From Mesorhabditis belari (taxonomy: Eukaryota > Nematoda > Chromadorea > Rhabditida > Rhabditidae): a stretch of DNA of 64,000 nt. Shown one piece after another: positions 1 to 13,100 of this stretch; position 1 is the stretch's first letter; each line of letters begins with the position of its first letter. The stretch is from contig CAUEEP010000911.1 in the NCBI GenBank assembly GCA_958450365.1, positions 620,001-684,000 on the forward strand, read 5' to 3'. A program made the position numbers and the translations under genes. The notes beneath the pieces are model-generated. The model saw only the letters and a list, made by a program, of their open reading frames with translations, did not search any database and was not told the DNA's origin.

Positions 1-149
1 AAACCGTTTCCCCTTACCCCTTTCTACCGTAATTTTGTCTCCATTTTTCTGTCCAATCTATCCACTTGTTTTGTGCTGTTATAGGACATTTGAAATGGTT
101 ATCGGACATTTGAAATGCGCCCCGCACCTTCAGCAATTGGCAATCCAAC
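1..149. other. intron remainder, no feature
   Basis: This is intron sequence of the channel gene after exon 33. It holds two close copies of a GGACATTTGAAATG phrase near 87-118 and nothing coding that I can see. Confidence 0.5.
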
Positions 150-720
150 TTTGAGCCTCAAATTTCTTGGCGTTGGGTTGTTCAATTGCAATATTTTTGT
201 TATCATTAGATGCGTCAAGTCTTTTTTGGTCAATTGATACAAAAAATATTTGATTTGGATAACCCAACATCAAGAACTAGGCTTTCCTTATATACAAGCC
301 CCGCCCCTTTTTGCCAATACAACTTTGAGCTCAAATATCTTGGTGTAGAGCTGTCCAATTGCAATATTCTTGGTATCATTGGATGCGCCAAGTCTTTCTT
401 TGTCGATTAATTGCTGGCAAAAGAGCCAGACGCTCCTTATATACAAGCCCCGCCCCTTTTTGCCAATACAACTTTGAGCTCGAATATCTTGGTGCTGAGT
501 TGTCCAATTTCAATATTCTTGGTATCATTGGATGCGCCAAGTCTTTCTTTGTCGACTAATTGCTGGCAAAAGAGCCAGACGCTCCTTATATACAAGCCCC
601 CGCCCCTTTTGCCAATACAACTTTGAGCTCAAATATCTTGGTGTAGACCTGTCCAATTGCAATATTCTTGGTATCATTAGATGCACCAAGTCTTTCTCTA
701 TCGATTTGTACAAAAACCAT
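150..720. repeat. ~149-bp tandem repeat, about four units
   Basis: Units share CAATATTCTTGGTATCATT and GAGCTCAAATATCTTGGTG, at a spacing of about 149 bp measured on TATCATT at 523 and 672. The first interval is longer. A related segment occurs at about 23415-23460. Confidence 0.85.
286..616 (-). promoter_or_regulatory. three promoter-like modules (inverted CCAAT, GC box, TATA)
   Basis: Inside each 149-bp unit the minus strand reads ATTGG, then GGGGCGGGGC, then TATATAAGG (about 286-317, 435-467, 584-616). The order and close spacing resemble a Pol II core promoter. This is pattern only; no transcript is implied, and it lies in an intron of a gene read in the same direction. Confidence 0.35.
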
Positions 721-960
721 TTAAATTGGAAACCCCAACCTCAAGAAATTAGAACTCAAAGTTACATTGCCAATGGCAAAAGGGGCGGGGCGACGGACCT
801 TTTATACGCGCGAGCGAAGGCCAAAGGCGGGGCAAAAGTTGGCGGGGAATAGATTGCGAATGGCAAAAGTTAGTTTGCCAATAGCAAAAGGATCGCGGCG
901 CGTCTCGAATTTCCCAAAAATCGTTACCCATTTCCCAAGACTTTCTCCTAAATCCCTCAC

Positions 961-1170
961 CTGCACATCAACGCCGACCGCATCGATTCCCTGATACATG
1001 ATCGACACCCAGCCATCTTTGCTTGAAAGGACGAAAAGTGACATCAGCGCTTGGCCCAAATTGTCGAAATTGTATCGATGGTTTACCCATTTATTCCGCG
1101 CATCACTCTTGCACTCAATTTTCGTCGTCACATTGCCGATCTCGGGGCCCACACAGTGGTGCATCATGCC
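961..1170 (-). CDS. cca-1: cca-1 exon 33 (domain III turret and selectivity filter)
   Basis: Acceptor ATTTTTAG, donor GTGAGG. It encodes the turret [20 protein letters not shown], then [20 protein letters not shown] and [18 protein letters not shown]. The D of SKDGW is the domain III selectivity residue and confirms T-type identity. This is the last exon in the window; no S6 exon is visible in bases 1-960. Confidence 0.96.
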
Positions 1171-4100
1171 CTAAAAATGGAGGTTGTTCGAATGTGATTC
1201 GAATAAAATGGAGGTTTCGAATGTTCTGAGAGCCTCTGAGAACCTCTGAGAGCCTTTGAGAGCCTCTGAGAACCTCTGAGAACCTCTGAGAGCCTCTGAG
1301 AACCTCTGAGGACCTTTGAGAGCCTTGGAGAGCCCCTGAGAGCCTCTGAGAACCTCTGAGAGCCTCTGAGAACCTCTGAGAACCTCTGAGAGCCTTTGAG
1401 AGCCCCTGAGAGCCTCTGAGAACCTCTGAGAGCCTTTGAGAGCCCCTGAGAGCCTCTGAGAACCTCTGAGAGCCTCTGAGAACCTCTGAGAACCTCTGAG
1501 AGCCTTTGAGAGCCCCTGAGAGCCTCTAAGATCCTCTGAGAGCCTCTGAGGACCTTTGAGAGCCTTGGAGAGCCCCTGAGAGCCTCTGAGAACCTCTGAG
1601 AGCCTCTGAGAACCTCTGAGAACCTCTGAGAGCCTTTGAGAGCCCCTGAGAGCCTCTGAAAGCCTCTGAGAGCCTATGAGAGCCTCTGAGAGCCGTTGAA
1701 TGGTAGCCTTTAAATCTAAAGAGTCAACCTTGAACAATTGCACGCCGAGAATGCCGAAAATGATGAAAAAAGTGCAGCAAATGAGCACGATGTTGCCGAT
1801 GGGTTTTAGAGAGGAAATCAGCGTCATCACAACTAGCTGAAAGGGTTTTAATTAGCCAGATAGAAGCCGGATCGCACTGTTCTCTCAGTTTAGCCGCGTT
1901 TCAAGTAAAACAATGGCTCACCTTGACGCCGGGCGCCCGGTTGATGACTCGGAGTGGCCTCAGCGCTCTCAACAACCTCAGCACTCGAATGACACCGAAA
2001 ATCTTCGGAGAATCTAAAGTTTTTCGTTAAAATGGTACAAATTGGCCACAAATTGGCCAGAAATTGGCCACAGAATTGTTAAAATTGGCCACATGGGACT
2101 CTGTTTGAGCAAAATTGAGCACTTCATCAAGAATTTGACTAAGAAATTTCCTGATCAGTGCCGATTTTTTTGTTTCAGAATCACATGGACCTATAAAAAT
2201 CGCGTTGTAAATCGAAAATCTGGTAGTGTTTTAAAGAAAACATTCCATTTCAAACATTTCAAACCTATTTAAAACCAAAATCGACATGTTATTTTCAAAT
2301 TTTTGACGCGGAACTCTTGACGGGTTAATTTTTGGGGAAAAGTTCGAAGAAGCTGTGCAAGAATTCGTCAATTCGGCCGATCTGGAGCTCCGGAGCTCTG
2401 GAGATCAGAAGCTTTCTTGAAAAACGATTTAAATTCCGGAAATTCTGCAAAAATTCTCTATTGTGCGCTCCAGAATTCGCAAAAATGAGTTTTTTTGAGC
2501 AAAAATGAGTTCCAGATCGGCGGAAAGTTCCCGTTTGGTGCGAAAAGCTGAGAGAAATCTTTTAAAATAAGGGATTAAGTGAATGCACCGATGCGTGGAT
2601 TGGAGGATTTACTCTAAATTGAACGGATGAATGAATGAATTGTAACAGAAACACTAGAAACTACAAACGTGAACTATAAACGCTTCTAACTTGCTTTAAA
2701 GCTATCGGATTGAGAAGATCTATAGCTTAAAAGATAGAGAATTTTAAGAGCTTTCGAATGGATTAAAGCACACTGAGAAACATCAATTCTAAAGAAAGTT
2801 ACAGTAGGTTGTAGTCTGACGGACCGTACCCAAGCGAGTCAGACTACAAACTACTGTAACTTTCCTTAAATCTATCGGATTGAGACGATCTATAGCTTAA
2901 AAGATAGAGAATTTCAAGAGCTTGAGCTTCAAGAGCTTCAAGAGCAAGAGCACACTGAGAAACATAGATTCTAAAGAGGGCTACCGTAGTTTGTAGCCTG
3001 ACTTGCTTGGGTACAGTCCGTCAGACTACAAACTACGGTAGCTCTCTTTAGAATTTATATTTCTTGGTGTGCGTTAATCCATTCGAAAGCCCTTGAAATT
3101 CTCTATCTTTTGAGCTATAGATCGTCTCAATTCGATAAATTTAAAGAAAGTTACAGTAGTTTGTAGTCTGCTTGGGTACTAACTTCCTATAGCTTTTATA
3201 TTTTTGGGTGTACTTTAAAACATTCAAAACCTCTTGAAATTCTCTATTTTTTGAGCTATAGATCTTCTTAATCCGATAGATTTAAAGAGGGCTACCGTAG
3301 TTTGTATTCGGACTCGCTCGGGTACAGTCCGTCAGACTACAAACTACTGTAACTTTCTTTAGGATCCATATTTTTCAGTCTGCTTTAGTTCATTTGAAAG
3401 CTCTTGAGACGCTCTATCTTTTGAGCTATAGATCGTCTCAATCCGATAGATTTAAGGAAAGTTACAGTAGTTTGTAGTTTGTAGTGTTTAGAGTTCGACT
3501 GTTTGTCATTTTTGTCGTTTGTCGTGTTTAAATTGTAAATTGTAGATTGTAATTTATTGTACGATGTCTAAATTGTAATCCCTTTCACTTTTTACCAACC
3601 ACCACTTGCGATAAACTCGAAGAGAATGTTGACGAGCGAGATGACGACGAGAATCCCGTCCAGGATATTCCATCCGTCTTTAAAATACGCACCACGACCA
3701 AAAAAGCACCCGTTTGCGACAACCTGAAAGATAAAAATAGTCATTTTTAACGAATTTTACGGTTTTCCCACCAACAAACACCCTGCAATTTTTGAAAAAA
3801 AAAATTCGCTGTTGGAAAAATGTTAGGCTCAAGGTTAGTTCAAAAAGCAGTTCTCAAGTACAGTTAGAATCTTCTAAAGCCGTTTAGAAGATTCTAACTG
3901 AGCCAACTTAGAAAACTAGATCAAAACCCGGTCAGTTAAGGTCTGCACTTGCCAGCTTTTTTGATAAAAATGGGTGTTAGTGTAGCCTAGTTTCAGGATT
4001 AGGTCAAGATTGGCTGGAGGCTGAAGCCTTCCTGGCTGAAGCCTTCCTGGCTGAAGCCTTCCTGGCTGAAGCCTTCCTGGCTGAAGGCTGAAGCCTGAAG

Positions 4101-7100
4101 CCTTTCTGGCTGAAGCCTTCCTGGCTGAAGCCTTCCTGGCTGAAGCCTTCCTGGCTGAAGGCTGAAGCCTGAAGCCTTTCTGGCTGAAACCTTCCTGGCT
4201 GAAGCCTGAAGCCTTCCTGGCTGAAGCCTTCCTGGCTGAAGCCTGAAGCCTTTCTGGCTGAAGCCTTCCTGGCTGAAGCCTTCCTGGCTGAAGGCTGAAG
4301 CCTGAAGCCTTTCTGGCTGAAACCTTCCTGGCTGAAGCCTTCCTGGCTGAAGCCTTCCTGGCTGAAGCCTTCCTGGCTGAAGGCTGAAGCCTGAAGCCTT
4401 TCTGGCTGAAGCCTTCCTGGCTGAAGCCTTCCTGGCTGAAGCCTTCCTGGCTGAAGGCTGAAGCCTGAAGCCTTTCTGGCTGAAACCTTCCTGGCTGAAG
4501 CCTGAAGCCTTCCTGGCTGAAGCCTTCCTGGCTGAAGCCTGAAGCCTTTCTGGCTGAAGCCTTCCTGGCTGAAGCCTTCCTGGCTGAAGCCTTCCTGGCT
4601 GAAGGCTGAAGCCTGAAGCCTTTCTGGCTGAAACCTTCCTGGCTGAAGCCTTCCTGGCTGAAGCCTTTCTGGCTGCGTCTGGCTGGCCGAAAAGGCTCAG
4701 TCTGGTATTAGACTCCTTCTCAACTCTGTGCTATCACACTCACCTTCAGAAGCATCTCGACACTGAAGATGATCGTAAAAATGTATCCAGAGACGTTCAA
4801 GAATCTCCGCTCAATCGATTGTGGTGGAATCGATGGCCTTTCCATTGCCAGAGTGATACAATTGATGCCGATCATGAACAGAATCGTGTAATCGAACCAT
4901 TTCTTCTGAGTCAGTTTCAGGCAGCTAAAATGAATTTAGATTAAATCATCATCAAAATTTGGCTCAAAATATCATCAAATTTGGTTCAAAATATCATCAA
5001 ATTTGGTTTCAAGTTATGAAAAAGTCGACAGTATCCTAAGATAAAAAAGCACTACGATCTAGTACTTTTTTGTCTCAATCCGCCTTCTTCTACAGTACCC
5101 CAAAGCCTGAAAACTGCCTGTGAACAGATCTACAGTATCCCAAAATCCAAAATGTACTAGATTTGTGACCGAATGATCTTAAATCACCGTTATCCGATCT
5201 ACCGTAGTGAAGACGGAATTACAGTCACCTACCGTAAATAGTACTGTAATTGAAGCCCGCCTGCAGGGGAGGAAAATATAAAAGCCTCCCGCCCTGCCGG
5301 GAAAAATATACAGAGAGTGATTTTTTCCCTCCCCGGCTGTAGGGAGAGAAAAAATAACTCCCTGCAGTCTGGTATTGGAGAGGAAAGTGATGCGGTCAAC
5401 ACGTTCGTCCTACCGTGCATCGCCTTCCATCTCAAGAACGGTATCGTCCCGCAGAAGCCCCTGACCGACTTCGACAAGAAGCTCAAGGCTGCAGGCAAGA
5501 AATGGCTAAACCTTCTGTCGCGTGCGTCCCCAGAAGTGCTCTCCAATCAGATGGGTGGCCTCGGCTTCCAACCAATGAAACACGCTCGCCGATGTGTCCC
5601 AGCTTGTCTGGCAGTCTGTCCAAAAATAACTCCCCACACTCCCTGCAGGGGAGGGGACAAGAGCTGCAGACTTACAGTAACCTAGACGAGCTGCAGACTT
5701 ACAGTAACCTAGACGAGCTGCAGACTTACAGTAACCTAGACGAGCTGCAGAATTATAGTAACCCAGACGAGCTGCAGAATTACAGTAACCTGGACGAGCT
5801 GCAGACTTACAGTAACCTAGACGAGCTGTAGAATTACAGTAACCTAGACGAGCCGCAGAATTACAGTAGCCTGGACGAGCTGTAGAATTACAGTAACCTA
5901 GACGAGCTGCAGACTTACAGTAACCTAGACGAGCTGCAGACTCACAGTAACCTAGACGAGCCGCAGAATTACAGTAGTCTGGACGAGCTGCAGAATTACA
6001 ATAGCCTAGACGAGCTGCAGACTTACAGTAACCTAGACGAGCTGCAGACTCACAGTAACCTAGACGAGCCGCAGAATTACAGTAGTCTGGACGAGCTGCA
6101 GACTTACAGTAACCTAGACGAGCTGTAGAATTACAGTAACCTAGACGAGCTGCAGAATTACAATAGCCTAGACGAGCTGCAGAATTACAGTAACCTGGAC
6201 GAGCTGCAGACTTACAGTAACCTAGACGAGCTGTAGAATTACAGTAACCTAGACGAGCTGCAGAATTACAATAGCCTAGACGAGCTGCAGAATTACAGTA
6301 ACCTAGACGAGCTGCAGTCTTACAGTAACCTGGACGACCTAATCTTTAACTTTAACCCACCGTATCCTAATCGTATTCTTCGGCCCCAAGCAAAACAATG
6401 AGTGATCGGCTCTTGTGTTGAGGCAGGTTTTCTTCAGCAATTTCCTGATCGTCGAGTTCTGCTTCTCTTCTTCTCTCTTTTCTTCTTCAGCCAGCGCTTG
6501 TTTCAGCTCTTGACTTGCCTAAAGAAAAATTTTTTACACTAATCCTTAAGCTATTTTGTTATTTATGTGTTTGGGAAAATAAAAAGTGCCATTTTTTTAG
6601 CGTTTTGGGTGACAGTAAAAAGAATGGGATTTAAGAAAAATTCGAAAATACGAAAATTCGAAAAAAAAGATAGAAAACAAGGTGGATTTCGAATCAAAAC
6701 GTTACCAAGAGCTCTTCCTCTCGAATCTATAAGCGAAAATGTGGAATTTTTGAGGGCAATTGTCATTTTGGAGGTCACACTTGAATAGTATTGAATTAAA
6801 TAGCTGGATACTCAAGTTTTTTGGGTTTAATGGTTATTCTGGAAGTCACACTTGAATAGTATTCGTTTAAATAGCTGGGGATTCATTTTTTTGGGTTTTG
6901 ATAGCTATTCTGGAGGTCACACAGTTTTGACAAGATGCAAAATCGCGCTAAATTCGAATTTAACAACATAGTCGGCTCAGCTGCCGGCTCTGCTGCCGGC
7001 TCTGCTGCCGGCTCAGCTGCCAGCTCTGCTGCCGGCTCAGCTGTCGGCTCTGCTGCCGGCTCAGCTGTCGGCTCAGCTGCCGGCTGAGCGAATCCAGTGG

Positions 7101-10100
7101 AAAAGATTTCGATTACCGTTAGAAAAGCGATTTTTTTCAATCAAAATCTTTCGGTTCGTGAATTTTGCCTAAACGCATCCCTTCTGGCGCATGGAAACTA
7201 GAGTTTTTCTTTAACTAGAGTCACCTGAATGAATTTTTCTCTTGCGTACTCCTCGACGAGTGCCCTTCTTCCGTGCACGGGGCAATTCGGATTGAAGAGT
7301 GCGTGGTGGAGGCCGCCCCACGAGTGGAGACGTTGGCGGCCCCGGGGAGAAACCTGAATCCGAAATTTTTGCGATATCCAGCCATCCTGGATGTCAGGAC
7401 ACAGAATGGCACTGAAATCGCTAAAAATTTACGAAAATCTAGCACTCTGGTAGCTGGGATTCAGTATAAGTCTTGAAATTCGTTTTCAAAGTTAGAAGTA
7501 GACACGAAAGTCTGTATTTGTCCATTTTGGATGTCAGGATTAACACTGGATTGAGGTTTCTTATGACTTTTCACAAATCCAAGAATTTTTGCGAGTACCT
7601 GTGCTCCAGAGACGAGCCTCGGCAGCGCCAGCGAGCCGTGACGATTCATCCTAAAACTTTTGATAATTTTTGGGCTTTCTGGAGCTCAGGCTCAGGCTCA
7701 GGGCCAGACTCAGACTCAGGCTCATGCTCCGGCTCAGGCTCAGGCTCAGGCTTAGGCTCAGGCTTAGGCTCAGGCTTAGGCTTAGGCTCAGGCTCTGGGT
7801 ATGGCTCTGGCTTAGGCTTAGGCTCAGGCTTAGGCTTAGGCTCAGGCTCAGACTCAGACTCAGACTCAGGCTTAGGCTCAGGCTCAGGCCCAGACTCAGA
7901 CTCAGGCTCAGGCTCAGGCTCAGACTCAGGCTTCAAATTCTAGTATTAAGATCAATGAATTCCCAATCCTACCTGTTCTGCCGTTTCTCGAGATTCATCT
8001 CCTCTTCATCGGAATCGCTTTCGGGTGGCCCGTGTCCGATGACTCTCGTTCTCGCCACAATCGGCACCATTTCCGTTCCACCGTTCATCTCACCGACGCC
8101 AAGGCGATTCGAATGGAATCCGCCGAACATCTAGAAGAAAAGATTCGGTTTGTTTTCTCAAAGAAAAGAAAGAAAAGATTTCTTTGAGTTTAAGTCAAAG
8201 TTGGCATTTTACCTTGTAAATGTTCAAATTCTCATTAAGCATTGTAAAATTTTGCCCTACAATTGTAGACTTTGCTCTACAATTGAAGACTTTGCCCTAT
8301 AATTGTAGACTTTGCCGGTAGACTGGAGCTTTTGAAAGTCCCCGATTGGAAAGACTCCCCGATTCGACTTATACAAATCATTTGAATACGTTTGAATGAA
8401 TGCTAGTCGAATTCTCTCCAGCGAATCTGTCATTTGACCGCTTTTCTCTATAAAAAATTGTTTAAAAAGGTTTTTCAATATTTCTTTAATGCAAAAATAG
8501 CGTTCAACATCTCTTAAGCATTAAGCATTAAGAATAGCATTAAGAATGGTATTAAGAATGGTATTAAGAATGGTATTGAGAATAGGATTAAGAATGGTAT
8601 TGAGGATAGGATTAAGAATAGCCTTATGAATAGCATTAAGAATAGCCTTATGAATAGCATTAAGAATAGCATTAAGAATAGCATTAAGAATAGCATTAAG
8701 AATGGTATTAAGAATGGCATTAAGAATGGCATTAAGAATAGCATTAAGAATGGTATTAAGAATAGCATTAAGGATGGTATTAAGAATAGCATTAAGAATG
8801 GTATTAAGAATAGGATTAAGAATAGCATTAAGAATAGCATTAAGAATAGCATTAAGAATAGCATTAAGAATGGCATTAAGAATGGTATTAAGAATGGTAT
8901 TAAGAATGGCATTAAGAATCGCATTAAGAACCACACTTAGCTGTTTTCGCTGAGCTGGCATAACAAAAATTTAAGTTGAATCCGTCATTTGACCGCTTCT
9001 CGAAGTCAATACTCAATTTTCGCCTTTTTCATGTCAAGCTCCTTTTCGAGGAGCAAGGAAAAAGGTGAAAATTGAGTATTGACTTCGAGAAGCGGTCAAA
9101 TGACGGATTCGAGAAGCCGCCAAATGACAGATTCGAGAGAGATGCCGATTGGCGTTCATTCAAACGCTTGTTAAGTCTAATCGGGAAACTTTTCAATACA
9201 TAAATATAGCCAAGAACTAAGGCTACAATTCTCTACAGAACACTTGCCACTTTTGAAATAAAAGACATTTCCCAGATACTTTTACCGTATCTGGGAAATG
9301 TTCCAGATACATTAAAAGTCGCCAGACTTTGTACAGCTGGCTGTAGTTCTAGAATAGTCGAATTCTTTTCAGCACTTACATCATGTGATGGAGAATGTTG
9401 GGGATCAGTTGATGGACAAGTGCAATCGATGGAACCCCGAGGATGAGCGGCGAGGAATTGCGAGGATGTTGTCCTCGCCAGCAGAATCTCCAACTCTCTT
9501 TTCCGCTCGTCTTCCTCTTGAATTGCGTTTTTTCGAGCCTCTTCTTCCTTAATGTTGATTTTTATTGAGGTTTGTAAGCTGGCTGTAGGCGGGATGGAGG
9601 CCAGACCGGTTCAGGGTTGGGCATGGATATTCAAATCGGTGTCTTTGAGCCAAACAAGGCCGATCCCGGGTTCTCAGGAATCTTCCACCCTACCATCTTT
9701 GATCTAGAAGCTGGTCTAGGTTTATTGTAGACCCAGGCTTGGGTCCTTACAGGGGAATGTGACTGAACCAGGCCAGGCCAGCTAGGCCAGCTAGGTCAGC
9801 CAGGTCAGCTAGGTCAGCCAGGTCAGCTAGATCAGCCAGGCCAGCTAGATCAGCCAGGCCAGCTAGATCAGCCAGGTCAGCTAGGTTAGCCAGGCCAGCT
9901 AGGTCAGCCAGGTCAGCCAGGTCAGCCAGGCCAGCTAGATCAGCCAGGCCAGCTAGGTCAGCCAGGTCAGCTAGGTCAGCCAGGTCAGCTAGATCAGCTA
10001 GATCAGCCAGGCCAGCTAGATCAGCCAGGTCAGCTAGGTCAGCTAGGTTAGCCAGGCCAGCTAGGTCAGCCAGGTCAGCCAGGTCAGCCAGGCCAGCTAG

Positions 10101-13100
10101 ATCAGCCAGGCCAGCTAGGTCAGCCAGGTCAGCTAGGTCAGCCAGGTCAGCTAGGTCAGCCAGGTCAGCTAGGTCAGCTAGGTCAGTCAGCCAAGCCAGG
10201 CCAACCAAATCAAATCTAGCTTCTAGCTTGACTAAGGCCTAGCCCGATTCTAGAAAACCCCCGGTTTCTGAGTTTTACCTTCTACAACCCTGAGCATTGG
10301 CTTTGGGGTGACTGTCAGGCTTATTTCTAGGCAGTTTATGGGTCAAAACAGGATAAGGCAAGAGCAGATCTGTCTAAGAGCCTAGTAGCCAGCCTTGTTT
10401 ATCTATCAGCCTTGATTTTTAACTCCACAGTATCCATTTCTAGTCGAATTCCTCACCAATTGCCTCTTTTCTTCTTCTTTGCTCTCCTGGAAACCCTCGA
10501 CCAAAATGGCGACGAGTAAATTGAATAAAACATAATTCCCGAAAGTCATCAGCGCCACAAAGTACAGCGCAGCCCAGGGAGTCGTTTGGGACATCCCATT
10601 GAACAAAACCATATTCCAGTCTTCTTGGGTCAAAATCTGGAAAGCATTTGATTCAAAAGACGATTATTTAACCCATGCAAACTTAGAAAAACTAAGGAAA
10701 CACTCCAGATTTACAACATAAAGCTTTGAGTGCTCAAAAAAATTAAAAGCAACCACGGGTTTACGAATTTGACAAAAGAAATGTACATTCTGGAAGTCAC
10801 AACGAAAATTTTAAGGGTGGAAAAAGCTGGAGTTGATGTTTATAGGAAGATGCACTTTTTAAAGAGTTACTGTAGCCTAAAGGTTACTGTAGCCTAAAGC
10901 TACAGTAACCTTAGTCCGGGTAGACTTATCGCTTAGGCTTAGGCTTAGGCTTCAAAAACGCCTAGGAATCCTATAAACTACAGTAACTAGGGTGCTGCAG
11001 TTAATGGATCTGTTTTTAAAGCGCATCAAGTCTACAGTAACCCTAGGAAGCTACAGTAACCTGAAAAACGGTGACGACGGCCCACAGAAACGTGTCGAAA
11101 TTCATTCGATCGCAATCACAATCCCCGGCGGCGATTTGCTTACAATTGCATTGTAAGCCAGTCTCTTTGTGATTGCAAAATTTCCCGCCGAAAAACACCA
11201 TGCCCATTGTGCTGAATGACTACGGTAACAAAAAAATAGACAAAACAACAGTAACCTAAAACTTTTTGCCCAGTTTTGGCTAATCTGGAACGCAGGACAG
11301 CCATTGAAAGCGTTTTCAGGCATAAATTTTCAATTTTAAAGTTAGTGCTTTTTAGGAAATGACTTTGACAACAAAAAACGGACAAAACGACCGTAACCTA
11401 AAATTTTTTGCCCAGTTTTGGCTAATCTGGAACGCAGGTAAGTGATTGAAAGCGTTTTTAAACATAAATTTTCAATTTTAAACTTAGTGCCATTTAGCAA
11501 ATGACTTTGACAACAAAAAACCAACAAAATGACAGTAACCTAAAATTTTTTGCCCAGTTTTGGCTAATCTGGAACGCAGGACAGCGATTGAAAGCGTTTT
11601 TAAGCAAAAGTTTTTAATTTTAAAGTTAGTGCTTTTTAGCAAACGACTTTGACAACAAAAAACGAACAAAATGATGGTAACCTAAAATTTTTTGCCCAAT
11701 TTTGGCTAATCTGGAACGCAGGTAAGCGATTGAATGCGTTTTCAGACATAAATTTTCGATTTTAAAGTTAGTGCTTTTTAGCAAATGGCCAAGTACTCCG
11801 AAATTTCGCTACAGTAAGCCAAAAATCACTTCAATAAGCGCACTGTGCTCCAGATTCGCCAAAAAGTAGCAAATTTTCTGAAAATCTTGCGAACGGCAGG
11901 TACAAACGTGCTCATGCAAGTAAAGCAGGAGCCACGGTAAGCTTGTAGGATTCTAGACACGTCCAATAAGTGTACTGCGCTCCAGATTCGCCAAAGTTGA
12001 TGAATTTTGTCGAAATCTCATAAATGACATGCAGAAACGTGCTCGTGCAAGAGAAATCCCCCGAAAACTACCGTAACCCACCTGAAAAACGGTGATGAGC
12101 GCCCAGAGGAGTGAGTCGAAATTCTTGCGCTCGCATTTCTTCCACGGCATCGGTCGATCCTTGCGCGTCTCGATCTTGCAGAATTTACACCCGAACAGGT
12201 TCATGCCGAGAATACTGCAAATGGGGAAAAGAGTTAGTTAAAAGGAGAGTTTTTAGCTTTAGTTTTAGCAGATTTTTACGAATTCTCCGCATTTTTGAAA
12301 TTCATTGAATAGGCAGAGGCCTCGCGCGGTTCATTCGATTGCAGATTTGCAATCAGCGATAAAAATGGAGACAGGATTACGGTAGAAAAAGAGAAGAGTT
12401 CGTTTAGGGGAAACGGATTCAAGGACAAGCGAGTCATTTGGTTTAATTTCGGTGAGTCAAGATTGAAGAAAAGTTTTAGTTCAGAGTTTTCTCAGTGTTA
12501 CGGTGGAAAGATGATTATCAGAAGCATCAGAATCAGAGGATCAGAATCAGAGCATCAGAATCAGAGCATCAGAATCAGAGCATCAGAATCAGAGCATCAG
12601 AATCAGAGCATCAGAATCAGAGCATCAGAATCTGACTATCAGAATCAGACCATCAGAATCAGAGCATCAGAATCAGACAATCGAAATCAGACTATCAGAA
12701 TCAGAGCATCAGAATCAGAGCATCAGAATCAGAGCATCAGAATCAGAGCATCAGAATCAGAGCATCAGAATCAGAGCATCAGAATCAGAGCATCAGAATC
12801 TGACTATCAGAATCAGACCATCAGAATCAGAGCATCAGAATCAGACAATCGAAATCAGACTATCAGAATCAGAGCATCAGAATCAGACAATCAGAATCAG
12901 ACAATCAGAATCAGACAATCGAAATCAGACTATCAGAATCAGAGCATCAGAATTAGAGCATCAGAATCAGACAATCAGAATCAGAGCATCAGAATCAGAC
13001 GATCAGAATCCGGCCATCAGAATCAGAGCATCAGAATCAGATTATCAGAATCAGACAATCAGAATCAGAGCATCAGAATCCGACTATCAGAATCAGACCA

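Noticed and set aside
802..960. Extension of exon 33 past 961 in the open frame
   Set aside because: The frame stays open but a strong donor (CAG|GTGAGG) ends the exon where relatives have an exon border, and the sequence beyond lacks S6 character.
5668..6346. CRISPR-like regular array
   Set aside because: Units are contiguous with no unique spacers, the DNA is eukaryotic intron, and no cas genes exist. The same applies to the other arrays.
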